A DNA stretch of 64,000 nt from Cyrtodaria siliqua (lineage: Eukaryota > Mollusca > Bivalvia > Adapedonta > Hiatellidae). Below, one piece after another: positions 1 to 11,570 of the stretch. The first letter of the stretch is position 1, and the number at the start of each line of letters is the position of its first letter. The DNA lies in NCBI GenBank assembly GCA_037043455.1, contig JAWPHD010000230.1, forward strand, positions 310,001-374,000, in the 5' to 3' direction. Under the pieces are notes generated by a model. It made no database searches and was not told the DNA's origin. It saw only the letters and a list, made by a program, of their open reading frames with translations. The position numbers and the translations under genes are program-made.

Positions 1-353
1 TGTATTGCTGTCATCCCCTTGTAACTTGATGTTGGCCTGCTCTACCCTGAATTCAAACAATATATATATATACAAATTAAAGCAATATAACTAAACTGAG
101 ATAACGATTCTGCAGAAAGGTCTCATCTACACTGTGCTATGACTCACATGACAGATGTCTAAATGGGTGTAACTCATGCTGAGTCACCAACATTTGGTTG
201 ATCTTAGCAAGTTATTCGAAGGAAACAAAACCGTTTCATTGAAATTTAGAACACATATTTTTTTTTATCATTTTTCAAATTTCTATTCAACAAAAGGTCC
301 ATGATCTTGGAACTCTCTCCTGAAGATCTGAACAGCTAGCTCTTGGAATGGTA

Positions 354-871
354 TCGAGGGGTGTCTCAAATGTAATGCAATTTCATTGTTTTCTCGATAA
401 TCATGTGGAGTTGTACACGGACATTTATATGCACGGGTAGCCGTATTCAATACCTGTATGTATCATTGTCCAACTCAATCGATATTTATGGAAAATAGTC
501 ATTTCAACACAAGCAGTCGTTGACCGCTGTTGTAAATATGGTTGGAAAACGAGTAGCTAATTGTGAAGAAATTAGAGCCTATATAAAGGTTTTCTCAAAA
601 CTTGGAATGTCTGCGAAGCAGATATATGATGAACTTGGACACGCATTTGGGGATACTGGGGTATCGTACTCTACAGTTTTTAGGTGGGTGAAGCGGTTTT
701 CAGCAGGTGTAGAAGCTGGTAAAGATTCTGTAAAATCAGGGCGTCCAAAGTCTGCGACGATTAAGTCTGTAGAGTCCAGGGTAAGAGAACTTATCTCGAA
801 AGATGCGAGATATACTGTGCGACAGATTGAACATGTGGTAGGGGTTTCACGATCCTCGGCAGGGCCTTCCC
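354..871 (+). pseudogene. Truncated mariner transposase (N-terminal half)
   Basis: The reading frame from the ATG at 538 to about 850 encodes the paired helix-turn-helix DNA-binding region of a Tc1/mariner transposase. Visible markers are a first helix with EIRAYIKVFSKLG, then SYSTVFRWVKRF, the linker KSGRPKSAT, and a second HTH containing RYTVRQIEHVVGVS. The likely 5' terminal inverted repeat starts just after a TA at 352-353 with TCGAGGGGTGTCTCAAATG. This resembles the terminus of the full mariner at 52483. Similarity fades after about residue 105. The catalytic DDD domain and the 3' terminal repeat are missing, so this is a dead 5' fragment. Confidence 0.85.
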
Positions 872-1191
872 CAGGATTTTTTTAAGGGATTGTGGCATTT
901 AGCGCGCGAGAGGGTTGGGGTGGGTGCGGGACGGGTTCCCCTCCTGGATGTCGATTTTTCCTTCATGTTTCGAAGTAAAATACGGGTTTTGGAATACACC
1001 TGGCACTTTTAAAACATGTTTTAAATATATCTACCAGTCTGCCATAGATAGTACATGTATGAACATTTTTTTGATTTTTTTTTTTTGGAAAAAGATGATA
1101 CACTCAACTTGATACATTGTTTCCTTTACTGTTGCAGATTTTTTTTATTAACTTGTAAACACTTCATTATATATGTGGTGAAGTCATCTTT
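872..1191. other. Non-coding stretch, nothing recognised
   Basis: AT-rich sequence with T-runs. It may hold a very diverged remnant of the mariner 3' part near 880-960, but no motif supports that firmly. No splice-like exon was seen. Confidence 0.4.
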
Positions 1192-1445
1192 GAAATAAAT
1201 CAAGGGCCATAATTCCGGTGTTACTAATCCGATTTGGTTGTTTTTCAAACTTGTCCAAGCTTTCATCGATATCAACTAACACAAGGGCAACAACTGTGGT
1301 GTTACCGGTCCGATCTGGCTAGTTTTCTAACTCGTCCAAGCTTTCATTAATATCAACAATCTGGAGACCAAATTATAGCATATTTCAGAAAATCAAGGGC
1401 CATAACTCCAGTATAAATGCGAAATTTGAGTCGCCATCGTTTTCG
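1192..1445 (-). repeat. Fragment of 138-bp tandem-core repeat
   Basis: Two degenerate units carry the phrases AAGGGCCATAACTCC, GATCTGGCTAGTTTTC and CAAGCTTTCAT.GATATCAA. These are the same core units that build the long elements at 29845-33020 and in the tandem duplication. Neither terminal hairpin nor the ACGG-type microsatellite is present, so this is an orphan core fragment. Confidence 0.8.
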
Positions 1446-3303
1446 GCAATTTCAGATGTGAATAACCTCATAATTAACAAAACCCTCTAAAATACACAAT
1501 CAGCGTGTTTCACACGTACCTTATTTAATCCCATTACCATTAAATAACAAACCGACTCTTATCTAATCAGGGCAATAGCCTTATTATCGATCATTATCGG
1601 TTTGCCTGAGGCGGGATGTGAATATAACCGCAATGTTTGCTCGTTAGGCGATCACGTGATTAGATCATGTGGGGATCATGTGCGCATTCTATTTAAGTAA
1701 ACCAATCAAAGCCGTCGTATTTTTCCGTTTGGTGAATAATTAAAAATCATACTTCAAACTACTGCGCAAGGGCTGGGTTATGATTAGACGAGATACTTTG
1801 AAACTGATTTCTCCTGCGATAAATAAATTTAAAAGGCGGTTATAATTGTATGATTGACATTGGCACAGTTGTAAAGAATCTTTGCGTCGGTCATCAATAA
1901 GCAAAAGCGCAAACTTCTATTGTGTGTTTAATTGACGGCTACTTATGAAATAAAGAAATGTGTTTGGTATAAAGCGAGTTTGTTTGTGATTGCTTTATAG
2001 ACGAGAGAAACCAACAGAAATGTATTGAATCCTACAATTAGTCATAGCCATCAATAACTTATCTATGTCTACGGATTAAGTAATGATTTTGTGTTTTGTT
2101 ACTCAATGCGGGTATGACTGAAAAATAAGTTTGGGGTAATTGGCGAAAAATTAGTATTTTTCAATAAAATGAAACGAAGACCAGAATAATATTGCATTTG
2201 ATCAACATGTGTCAAGTTGGTTAGGGTTGAAAATGCATCTAAATCTGATGAAAGTCGAGAAACCGAAAAAAATTAAGTTTTAAGATTTCAGTTGGTATCT
2301 TCAAGACGAAAAGGGTTTTTGGCACTATTCACTTTCAAGTTCGTCTCCTGTTATACACCTGTTTTTTTTTGTTGCTAAATACACCATTTTTTGTGAAGGA
2401 CCATCTAGTTCTCAGGAGGACTACTAGATTTTTAAAGTCACTAGTCCTCCCGACTACCCGTTTAAAAGAGTTAGTGTTGAACCCTGAACACACCTTAAAA
2501 TTAAACTTTGGAAATGCGTTAACAAAACAGATAAATGTAACACTGAAGTAAAAATTTACCTACACGTTTTTCCTCATTTTCTGGGCACCCTGGCTTAATT
2601 CTAGGACAGAGTATGACAGTCTGAAAAATAATTCAATTCATTTAAACTGTCTGCATTCTTTAATAACGGTATTCCGTATTTTTACTGAAACTGGACAATT
2701 TTCATTTACGTACAGTGTTTTTTACCTTTTTTTTTGGGAATATAACCCATACCTTCACAATTGTGATATATATTGCCTGATTTTTCTTAAAATTGGGAAA
2801 AAAATACATTAAAGAATTCATTTCATAATTGTATGTTAATACTGTTTACAGTTCACTGTTATAAACTTAAAAGAATGACATTTCACAGAGCTATTTCTCT
2901 TTGCCTCATCTTTTAAACTGCCTTTTCTTCAAATGGAAAATGGAAGAAAAAAAGATATGTTTTGACATTGGGAATATGACCCAATAATGACTATGAAAAC
3001 GGCCAAAAAACAAAACAAACAAACAAACACTGACATAAATTTGTTTGTCAGATGCAATCTGGTACGTATGCTGAAGTCTACACAACAATAAGGGAGGGAT
3101 GTAGTAATGTAAATGTTTGGATTGGTTGTCCATGACTGAGATATGTTTGCTATTTAGCAAACTCTTTTTCAACATTCAGTCAATTCTGTAGAACATGTTT
3201 TTTTCTGACACTGTTCAATTGCTCCATTTTTTCAACAGAAATCTCTTGAGTGACTGGATTTAAAAAAAAGAGAAGACTATTCCCTGGAAACAAGACAGAC
3301 AAA
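1446..3303. other. Long non-coding stretch
   Basis: No convincing exon was seen on either strand. A small stem-loop (GGAGGACTA at 2415-2423, TAGTCCTCC at 2442-2450) is visible. If the minus-strand CENP-C-like gene continues leftward, its later exons were not identified here and may lie outside the window. Confidence 0.4.
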
Positions 3304-3748
3304 TTACATATGAGCCGCAACACGCGAAAACGTCCCTTTGGACGACAACGTCATAACGTAACAATTTATGACGTCGGCCGGTAATCAGTTAATTACTAAT
3401 CAAATTTCTCGACACTTCTGTGTTTTACGTAATTATTATATCATAGGGAAAATGTTTCTTAATATAAATAGTTGATGATATAGAAAATGGTAATTGTTTA
3501 TGTTTTTTAATTATGTTGTTATTTAATGAACGACGTTGTCCAAGACGACGACGTCAGCGTCAAAATTAATGGTGAATACGATCTTTAATTTTCAAATTGA
3601 GATAAAATCATTTTTAATTAAGATATCAACATAAAATAAAGAGATTTTGAAAGAGAAAATCACCGTGTTTCATAAACATCAAAAAACATTAAGTGTGAAA
3701 TTTTTGTCTGAAGGGTCGTTTTCGCGTGTTTCGGCTCATATATATCAC
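3304..3748. mobile_element. MITE with about 30-bp terminal inverted repeats
   Basis: The left end reads ATGAGCCGCAACACGCGAAA (from about 3310). The right end is its reverse complement with one mismatch, GAGCCGAAACACGCGAAAAC, read on the other strand from about 3741. The total is about 445 bp with no coding capacity. Sub-terminal GACGACAACGTC and GACGTTGTCC form a second inverted pair inside. It lies downstream of the acidic exon of the minus-strand gene, in its intron or 3' flank. The flanks are AT-rich and a target duplication cannot be fixed. The superfamily was not determined. Confidence 0.75.
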
Positions 3749-3763
3749 CTCTCTAAAATATAA

Positions 3764-3876
3764 TAGTTCAACATATACATTTTCTTGGTTCTACTAAAGC
3801 TGACTACATAGTCTGACTGGCAATAACAAAGTTCAGATAAACATATAATATTTCAACATATACATTTTCTTGGTAA
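3764..3876 (-). repeat. Degenerate duplicated copies of the acidic exon's 3' end
   Basis: Positions 3764-3827 repeat the end of the exon at 3919-3985. The shared sequence includes the residues VVSF.RTKK and the splice donor, here AAGAAAAT followed by GTATAT. A shorter third copy lies at 3852-3876. Joined in the phase left by the real exon (phase 2), the copy meets a stop at once. It therefore looks like a decoy or fossil exon end rather than a usable exon. Confidence 0.6.
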
Positions 3877-3940
3877 AATAGTCAGCTCACCATAAAAATA
3901 TCATAATTTAATATAATAGTTCAATATCATCAAGATATAC

Positions 3941-5282
3941 CTTTTCTTGGTTCTGTTAAAGCTGACTACAGAGTTTGGCTGACTGTCTAGCTTGGTAATA
4001 GAACCACTTCTGTTACCCGCCACGTCTATACCACTTTGTCCCTGTGATGGGTGTATGCTGTCATCTCCGTCCAACATAGTTCCTACGCCACTATTGTTTG
4101 TTTCCATATTGGTATTTTCATCATTCTCATGCTCACTGGCTTCACTACTGGTAGTTTTCTCCTCTAAAGATTTGATTTCTTCGGTTATTTCTGTTGCTTT
4201 TTCATTATTTGCAGAATTGTGACTTCCATCATCTGTTATGTTATCATCTTCAACTTCTTCATCATCACCATGATCATCATCATCATTATCATGTTTATCA
4301 CCAACATCAACTGTGTCAGTCTTATGTTCATCAATAACATCACTCTCACTTTCATTACTTTCATCATTGTCATCATCGTCATCATCGTTATCATCATTAT
4401 CTTGTTTATCACCGACATCAACTGTGTCAGTCTTATGATCATCAATAACGTCACTCTCACTTTCATTACTTTCATCATTGTCATCATCGTCATCATCGTT
4501 ATCATCATTATCATGTTTATCACCGACATCAACTGTGTCAGTCTTATGATCATCAATAACGTCACTCTCACTTTCATTACTTTCATCATTGTCATCATTG
4601 TCATCATCGTCATCATCGTTATCATCATTATCTTGTTTATCACCGACATCAACTGTGTCAGTCTTATGTTCATCAATAACATCACTCTCACTATCATTAC
4701 TTTCAACATCATCATCATCATCTTCTTTATCACTCAAATAAATCCTGTTAACGTCATGTTCATCAATAACATTATTCTGATTACTTTTATCACTGTCATT
4801 ATCATCATCATTATCAACACTTTGTTTATCACAAATATAAACCTGTTCAGTGTCATGTTTATCAACAAGATCACTTTCATTTTCATTACTGTCAACACTG
4901 ACATAATCATCACCGTCATATTGTCTTTGACTGACACCAACTTTGTCTGTAAGCTGTTCATCCATTACATCACTTTCATTACTTTCAGCACTGTCCTCAT
5001 GATCATCATCCTGTGTATCACTGACACCAACATCGTCTGTTTGATGTTCATCACCATCATCACTCTCATTAATTCCATCATTTTCATTATCATCATTTTC
5101 TTCACCCTCTTGATTAACATCACCAGTGTTGCCACTTTCATTAGCTTCTATATCACTGACTTCACTACTCTCAGTTTGATGTTCAGTATGTTCATCGACT
5201 GTATTCTCTGTACTGTCTGTACTGATGACAATGTCAGTAGACTGATTGTGTACAGTTGTGTCTCCTTCTTTACCATCACTGT
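3941..5282 (-). CDS. Acidic repeat exon of CENP-C-like gene
   Basis: One exon of about 447 codons, almost entirely D, N, E, S and T. It should encode an intrinsically disordered, strongly negative segment. The acceptor is TTTTACAG at 5283-5290 and the donor GTATATC follows 3941. The phases are 1 in and 2 out. The upstream exon 5658-5769 ends in phase 1, so the two join as ...QTS-D-SDGKEGD. About eight copies of a short motif of the type DVIDEHKTDTVDVGDK are separated by acidic linkers. The last four units are nearly identical and 37, 37 and 40 residues apart. The C-terminal part loses the repeats (GDDSIHPSQGQSG region) and ends SVVSFNRTKKR. The assignment to this gene rests on splice phase and order. 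Confidence 0.65.
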
Positions 5283-5657
5283 CTGTAAAATAAACTGGAG
5301 TTGCTGAATATTGTACTGATGTTATGATCTTGATGCACGGTACAATAACCTTCACTTGTCAATCTTTTGTCTTGGCCAAAAGTTTAAAGCACTTTTAGCA
5401 AATTGAAATTGGAAGATCGAAAGTGTATATCTAAGGGAGGTGGGTAAGGTAAGATCAGTCGCGTCGCGTTGATAATGACTAATCAGGAATAATCTGCAAT
5501 TGCCTGAATTTTGCAGACCAAGCGATTAAAATTAAAATTGGGCCAAGCGCTAATTCTTCATTGCGCTAATATAACCAAAAAACATTGGAAATCGCCCACT
5601 GCACTAAATTTACACTATGCCAATAATATTTTATTTTTACAGTATTCTGAACTTTAC

Positions 5658-5769
5658 CCGATGTCTGTGAATCTTGCATAGAGTGGGTGTTCTCCTCCCC
5701 CTCATCTTGTGTATTATCCTCCGTCTGAGCTGTGCGTTCAACAGGCCTCAATTTGGCTTCACTTTTCGA
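5658..5769 (-). CDS. Small exon of CENP-C-like gene
   Basis: The acceptor TTTACAG precedes the exon, which starts SKSEAKLRPVERTAQ. The preferred donor is GTAAAG after 5658, giving 112 nt, phase 0 in and phase 1 out. The next exon (3941-5282) begins with the two bases that complete an Asp codon. An alternative donor 17 bp further on (GTAAAA after 5641) would put the acidic exon out of frame and was rejected. The product is polar and disordered (TEDNTQDEGEENTHS). Confidence comes from phase agreement on both sides. Confidence 0.55.
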
Positions 5770-7024
5770 CTGTAAATGTACATAGTCAAACAGTTATTTC
5801 ACGGTTTCACATTAGAAAGTTACCTTTCACACATGGCACGCTCACTTAAGCTTTATAATGAAACATGAATAAACACAATGATATGTATGCATTGTTGAAT
5901 TTAACCCCATGTATCACAAATGGGATGTAATTAACACCTCTGCTTGCACTAACCCTTGTGAATCAGGAGCTAAGGATGTATGTTTTTATGGAGTTGATGC
6001 CTCAGTGGGTTGTTTGGTAATGTCATTAATTTAACCCGGGAAAATAAATATTTTGACACATTTAAAGAGTTTAAAAGGATGCAGTCAGATGAAGGGATCA
6101 CGGTACCTCTTCAAAAAAGCTGGGGAAGACCGTGATGTAAACTTTCACAATACCCACACATGTAAACTTTCAGATATGTTTATAACATTTATACTCCCTC
6201 ACGTCCATGTGTCCCTGACTCATGGGAACTGTGTAACTTGAGACCCATCGTATTTGAGGTCAAGAACTATTCTTATCTGGCCCAGACATGGCAGGGACCA
6301 TATTCAGGACTTCACTTGTTATAAAATGAAATGACAGTTGAACATCAAGGAAAGAAACAGAACTATTATTTTGATACGGCTTTGCAGATTACAATGAAAC
6401 TTGGTTAATTCACATCCAACTGACTGAGAATACAGAAACCACTTTCACGCAATTGTCACAAACGCTTAAAAGTTTTCAGACGGATGGTATTAATTTAGCC
6501 CCCCCTCTTTAGTGTTATCACAAATGCTTTGTTGTTGCGTTTTACTAAGTATGTCATCTAAATTGTTCCGATTACCTGTTTAACATATTTAACATCATGA
6601 ACATGCTATCCAAACAACTATTGTCACATGTTTTAATTGACTAGTTTTCTCGTCAAAATATATCAATTAAACTAGCTCTATCCAAATTGGGAACCAACGG
6701 TTTTATGCAGCCAGTGAAAAAATACCTCAATCACATGACATCAATATTTGAAAACTGTATAAGAGATAAAAGTATTTGGTACATTCCGTGTCCAAGTCTG
6801 TTGTGTACCAATCTCAGGTGAACTAGTGAACGATAAAGGGCAATGCGAGGAGACAGTGGCTGGACACTATCTGAAGAGAGTTGGTATTTAAAAGTGCAAA
6901 GCGGCCCACCCTTTCGGCATTAGGGATTACATTAAAAGTATGTACTGTTTAAGTCAGTTTCAGTGTGAAGACTATTTTACCATGTATGTGAAGTTTGGAC
7001 ATGTAATTAAATAATTTGGCTTAC
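5770..7024 (-). other. Intron of CENP-C-like gene
   Basis: Between the two matched exons no further coding segment or recognisable element is visible. The sequence is AT-rich and appears unique within this window. Confidence 0.4.
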
Positions 7025-7086
7025 CTTGACCTGGCTGCGTCTCTTCAAGACCTTCACACTCGAGGCACTCATAAAACTGGAAGCAT
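7025..7086 (-). CDS. Small basic exon of CENP-C-like gene
   Basis: A 62-nt exon between acceptor ATGACAG and donor GTAAGCC. It starts in phase 1 (two bases complete an Asp codon after the exon at 8589-8677) and ends in phase 0 into 5658-5769. It encodes 20 residues ending KVLKRRSQVK, a basic patch. Both junction phases fit its neighbours. No domain is recognised in such a short segment. Confidence 0.55.
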
Positions 7087-7458
7087 CTGTCATGTAAAAT
7101 ACACAAACGTTATCCCATTGTTTTAAATCCCACTAAACAGACACAGTGGTTTATTTACCCTTTGAAATAATAATGAGTTACGTATAGTGCAAATGTTCTG
7201 GACAAGTGGCTAAAAAAAATATTTGTACAGCCCTGACACTCTACATATCTTCTCAATGTGCTTAAAGCTACAGACGCTATACATAAACTAGTACTAACTC
7301 ATGAATATGAATGAGTCACGGGTGTAGTTTCAATTTGACGAGCGGCCTAAAAGGCGGTATATAAGCCAGAATCGATGCGTAAAATATTACTTTTTATCTA
7401 GCCTTCGTACAGGTAACATTGATCAATAAACGGCTTCCGATTAGATTTTATAAAAAAA

Positions 7459-7552
7459 AAAAAGCTGCCCAGAACGGGATTTGAACCAGTTAACGCTTTG
7501 CTTTTATTTGTTCCTGTTTATGAGATCTAACCACTAGGCCACGGATATTTGT
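7459..7552 (-). repeat. tRNA-like sequence with poly-T end
   Basis: Read on the minus strand it has an A-box-like TGGCCTAGTGGTTAGA, a B-box-like GGTTCAAATCCC and then an 11-T run that would end RNA polymerase III. The acceptor-stem halves do not pair and the A-B spacing is long. It is more likely a tRNA-derived pseudogene or SINE head than a working tRNA. Confidence 0.5.
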
Positions 7553-7827
7553 TGGTACGTTGTAGCACTTTTAACACTAAATAGGAATTACGCAATAACT
7601 AGCGTCTACAGGCACGTGCACAACTTATCAACTGCACATTAAAAGATTGATATATAGTTGTTTTGAAACGGAATCCTAATTTTAGTTTGATAAAATATTT
7701 TATTACATCACACATGGTTAATTTACATGTGCGACATGATGTACTATATACTGATACGTCTGAGGTGCATTCAAATGTATTGTTATTTTGCATTATAATA
7801 AATATTACTAAATATACCATACATTCA

Positions 7828-7925
7828 AGAAGCCCCTGTAGTTCAGTGGCTAGAACGGCAGTCTGTAACTGATTGTCAATAAAAACATTGTGTGTTCAAG
7901 TCCCTTGAGAGGCAAGCTTTTTTCT
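7828..7925 (+). repeat. tRNA-like sequence with poly-T end
   Basis: It contains an A-box-like TAGTTCAGTGGCTAGAAC, a B-box-like TGTTCAAGTCCC and a terminal T6 run. The middle region does not fold into a clean anticodon arm of normal length. It is probably a degenerate tRNA-derived element, lying in the intron between 7086 and 8589 of the minus-strand gene. Confidence 0.45.
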
Positions 7926-8588
7926 ACTATAAATTATAATGCTACCTGTACAATGTGAACTCGATGTTTCTGCAGTAAATGGTGTCCTGCACTAAATTTG
8001 ATCGCTTAAATACCAAATTTCGTCATGAGCTGGTAAACATGCAGTTACAAAGAAAGACACGCCTACAATGAAGAAAGCAATTTAAATATAGGGTCTGTAG
8101 CTTTAATGGACTGGAGGCGATCTGGAAGCATTATGGGTGTCAATCCAAATACGAATACAACCATCGTAATGTGTTTCACATTCATATCCAACGTGCATAT
8201 ACTGAACTACGACCCAGTATCCGTGTAATTTAATTAGATGACTGCTACTTTTGTTGTTAAAACATTAATAATAATTCATACCATGCTTTAAGGCTCTTAC
8301 AATTCTTGTTTTATGATGGAAGTGCACTTTACTTAAATTATATGTACAACTGTTAGAAATTTACTGCCCATATACATTAATATTTATGATTTAGCAACAT
8401 AACGCAGCCGATTCTTCGAGCTTCCCAGACCAAACATTTTCATTAACAATAATTAAACAGAAGGTAAGATTTATTTAATGCATATGCATATTAAACATGA
8501 AACTGAAGCACATTATGAAGGTTGTCATTTGTATTCGGACGGTGCGATTACTATGTAACATAATTATTTTACGGAGAGAAATGCATAC

Positions 8589-8677
8589 CAGACTCAGAAA
8601 GATAGTCATCGAAGTTCTCAAATCCAAAGGCGTCTACTCTGATCACTTTGTTGGCCTTCACATCTTTTCCTGTTCTC
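8589..8677 (-). CDS. CENP-C/Mif2-like N-terminal motif exon (copy B)
   Basis: An 89-nt exon between acceptor TTTTACAG and donor GTATGC, phase 2 in and phase 1 out. The translation begins RRTGKDVKA (the first R codon spans the junction), then VIRV, and ends GFENFDDYLSES. This matches the pattern at the N-terminus of fungal Mif2 and some animal CENP-C proteins, which contact the outer-kinetochore Mis12 complex: a basic R(R/K)TG block, then a short acidic block around G(M/L)ENxDD(F/Y). It has the same length, phases and motif as 15018-15106. The downstream exon 7025-7086 fits in phase. The exon immediately upstream was not found locally; 15465-15520 would fit in phase. Confidence 0.6.
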
Positions 8678-8785
8678 CTGTAAAACAAGACAATTAAATT
8701 GAATTGGGTTTTAAGGCGAACCAACACATGAAAGATTATATGGCGCCTAACAGGAATGAACGCGCCAGGCTCAGGCCGATCATAA

Positions 8786-8975
8786 AATATTTTTGGTTTG
8801 TTGTTTCCCTACCTACCCACCAAAAAGGGCCCTACCCAAAACCTGTTATAGCAATTCTTTAACAAAAGTCATTGGCAAAAAAAAAATTCACCTACCTACC
8901 TACCTACCTACCTACCTACCTACCCACTTATAAAATCCCGGGTCGGGAAACAGCAAACAAATATATTTTTAAGGA
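8786..8975. repeat. Foldback element with (CCTA)n centre
   Basis: The arms read TTGGTTTGTTGTTTCCC on the left and, reverse-complemented, TTTGTTTGCTGTTTCCC on the right. They enclose polypurine/polypyrimidine runs of CCTA repeated about eleven times (8893-8935). A related arrangement with CCTACCTACCGACCC and GTGTTTCC ends lies at 49793-50080. It is probably a small non-autonomous element. Confidence 0.6.
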
Positions 8976-9126
8976 TGGCCTTATCTCCATTTACATCAAG
9001 AAAAAATATGGAGAATGGGCCTAGAACCTTCTTACATGCAGAACTGCTGCAAATTCTATAGTACGATGGAGCCACGTTTCCACACGCAGTGACTACAGAT
9101 ACAGGTTTAAAAAAAAAGAAAAAGTA

Positions 9127-10606
9127 AACAAGAGGTCAATGACCTTGAAGCTCTACTGATAGGTTTTTGATAGCTAGATCAGCATTCCTGTGAAGTCTCA
9201 TGAAAATCCGTCAAGTAGTTGCAGAGGAGTAGTTGCTACAAGTTTTCATTATATCACTCTATGTAAACAAAGATGGCAGCTGGCGGCCATGTATAAAGTC
9301 AAATCAAAATATTTTTTGACAAGGATCAACAACATGTCATACTGATCATTTTAGAAAAAGTCCCATATCAATATCACTTACAGTTTTTCAAGAAGTTGTC
9401 GCTACAAACTTGTATTTTGAAAATCTATTTTTAGCCATGGTGGCCATCTTGAATTTCCGGCCGACCTGATATTTTGCTGGGATCAATTAGACATAAAAAG
9501 CAACAGTCCTGTTACGTTTCATGAAAATCCGTCGAGTAGTTACAGAGGAGTAGTCGCTACAAGTTTTCATTATATAACTCTATGTAAACAAAGATGGCCA
9601 CTGGCGGCCATGTTTAACGTCGCATCAAAATAATTTTCGACAAGGATCAACATCATTCCATACTGATCATTTTAGAAAAAGTCCCATATCAATATCACTT
9701 ATAGTTTTCAAGAAGTAGTCGCCATAAACTTGTTTTTTGAAAATCTATTTTTAGCCGTGGCGGCCATCTTGAATTTCTGGCCGACCTGAAGTTTTGCTAG
9801 GATCAATTAGACATCAAGAGCAACATTCGTGTGAAGTTTCATGAAAATCCGTCAAGTAGTTTCAGAGGAGTAGTCGCTACAAGTTTTCATTATATAACTC
9901 TATGTAAAAAAAGATGGCCGCTGGCAGCCATGTTTAACGTCGAATCAAAATAATTTTCGACAAGGATCAACATCATGCCATACTGATCATTTTAGGAAAA
10001 GACGCATATCAATATCACTTTTAGTTTTTAAGAAGTAGTCGCTACAAACTTGTATTTTGAAAATCTATTTTTAGCCGTGGCGGCCATCTTGAATTTCCGG
10101 CCGACCTGAAATTTCGCTAGGATAATTGAGACATCAGGAGCAACATTCCTGTAAAGTTTCATGTAAATCCGTCGAGTAGTTTCATAAGAGTAGTCGCTAC
10201 AAGTTTTTACAAAATAACTCCATGTAAATAAAGATGGCCGCTGGCAGCCATGTTTAACATCAATCAAAAAGTTTTTCGACAAGGACCAACATCATGTCAT
10301 GCTGATCATTTTAGAAAAAGTCCCATATCAATATCACTTAGAGATTTCAAGAAGTAGTCTCTAAAAACTTGTTTTTTAAAAACCTATTTTTAGATTTGGC
10401 AGCCATCTTGGATTTCACATCAACATAAATTTTTGCTAGGATCAACTAGACTTCATGGGCAACATTTCTGTAAAGTTTCATGAAAATCCATTCAGTAGTT
10501 TCAGAGGAGTAGTCGCTACAAAAAAAAAGTTTACGGACGGACAGACGGACGACGGATGCCGCACCAAGGCTTAAGCTCTGCTGATCTCTGATCAGAAGAG
10601 CTAAAA
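9127..10606 (+). mobile_element. Tandem-core element, family B (pearl/HINE-like)
   Basis: It starts AACAAGAGGTCAATGACCTT, containing the hairpin AGGTCA-TGACCT, followed by GCTCTACTGAT. It then carries four full and one partial unit of about 316 bp, recognisable by GAGTAGTCGCTACAAG, AAAGATGGCCGCTGGC and AAGTCCCATATCAATATCAC. After the core come GGACGGACAGACGGACGACG and the terminal hairpin AGCTCTGCTGATC / GATCAGAAGAGCT, then AAAA. No protein is encoded. The order of short hairpin end, tandem core, ACGG-type microsatellite and 3' hairpin matches bivalve 'pearl' elements, viewed as Helentron-associated non-autonomous elements. The family assignment is inference. Confidence 0.8.
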
Positions 10607-11192
10607 TTGAATGAGCATGATAAAAACTGACAAGATGAATATGAACGGGGTGTGGGGGGAGGCTTTCAATTTTTTTTTAACCTAAAACGAAAAATATATC
10701 AAATATACGATACATATTTGATATCAGATAAAATAACTCTAAAAAATCTTTTTTTCTTTCTTTTTTTCTTCTTCAATTTTCCAACTTGGTGACAAGTAGT
10801 AAATTTGCATAAAGTTTTTATTTGCGTACTGTTGTTTGAATTTTTGTTCCTACTTTACGTGAGAACTTGTGTATCTCTGCCCTGTGTGCTTCGATTCAGC
10901 TAAAACCTTCAATCTCTAGGATGAAACTATAAAACAAGGTACTAGTTTCAATATGACTCGTGATGAACAAGATATAAAATGACAATCAATTCACCTGAGT
11001 GCTTAAAATTACAAGAACAAACCAAATTACCATCAACCAAGTTTTTATATGCTTATTTTTTTTTGCTTAATTATTTTTGATACTTCTATATTGTATTCCA
11101 GTATAGCTCCACAACATATTGGAATATAGAGCTCATTGCTACAAGTGGACACCACTGTGATATGACTGAAAGATTGTTAAAAGCGATGCGAA
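10607..11192. other. Non-coding stretch
   Basis: AT-rich with pyrimidine runs (10740-10790). No exon, RNA gene or repeat shared with the rest of the window was recognised. Confidence 0.4.
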
Positions 11193-11570
11193 AGGGACAC
11201 ATGGAAAACAAGGAAATCTTGATTTTTTTTAAAACTGATGGCATCCCGTAAGTTTTCCTTCATAATGTGTGTTTGTTCAATCATTAATATTAATTATGTT
11301 AATTATAAGGATATTACAAAGCAAATTGTTTTGCATATTATTAACTATTGATTATAATGCACAAATAATATATTCAAACCTATGGTTGAATAAGATGAAA
11401 AAAATGAGAACTTGAATATGTTATTAATTATAGGCAAGCAGGTTTAGTCAAAATAATACAGCCAGTATTCAATGATCACAAACGACATGCCTTCAGAATA
11501 TTTTGAGGAGAACCCTGAGACTGGAGAAATAAATTAAAGATAAAAACTTCTTTGACTGCCGTGTGTCCCT
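11193..11570 (+). mobile_element. TTAA-flanked MITE, copy 1
   Basis: Terminal inverted repeats begin AGGGACACATGG and end CCGTGTGTCCCT. A TTAA follows at 11571-11574; the left TTAA is decayed. The interior shares the palindromic ATTAATATTAAT block and the ATCCCGTAAGTTTTCCTT phrase with the copies at 34776, 41649, 47208 and 49626. TTAA target duplication suggests a piggyBac- or Kolobok-like donor; which one is not determined. Confidence 0.75.

Noticed and set aside
4219..5307. 362-codon plus-strand frame (Ile/Phe/Thr-rich) opposite the acidic exon
   Set aside because: It is the complement of a GAT/GTC-rich repeat and has no splice or domain support; the minus strand has phase-matched exon borders.
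5641..5657. Alternative donor GTAAAA after 5641
   Set aside because: It would place the acidic exon out of frame; the GTAAAG donor after 5658 keeps the frame.
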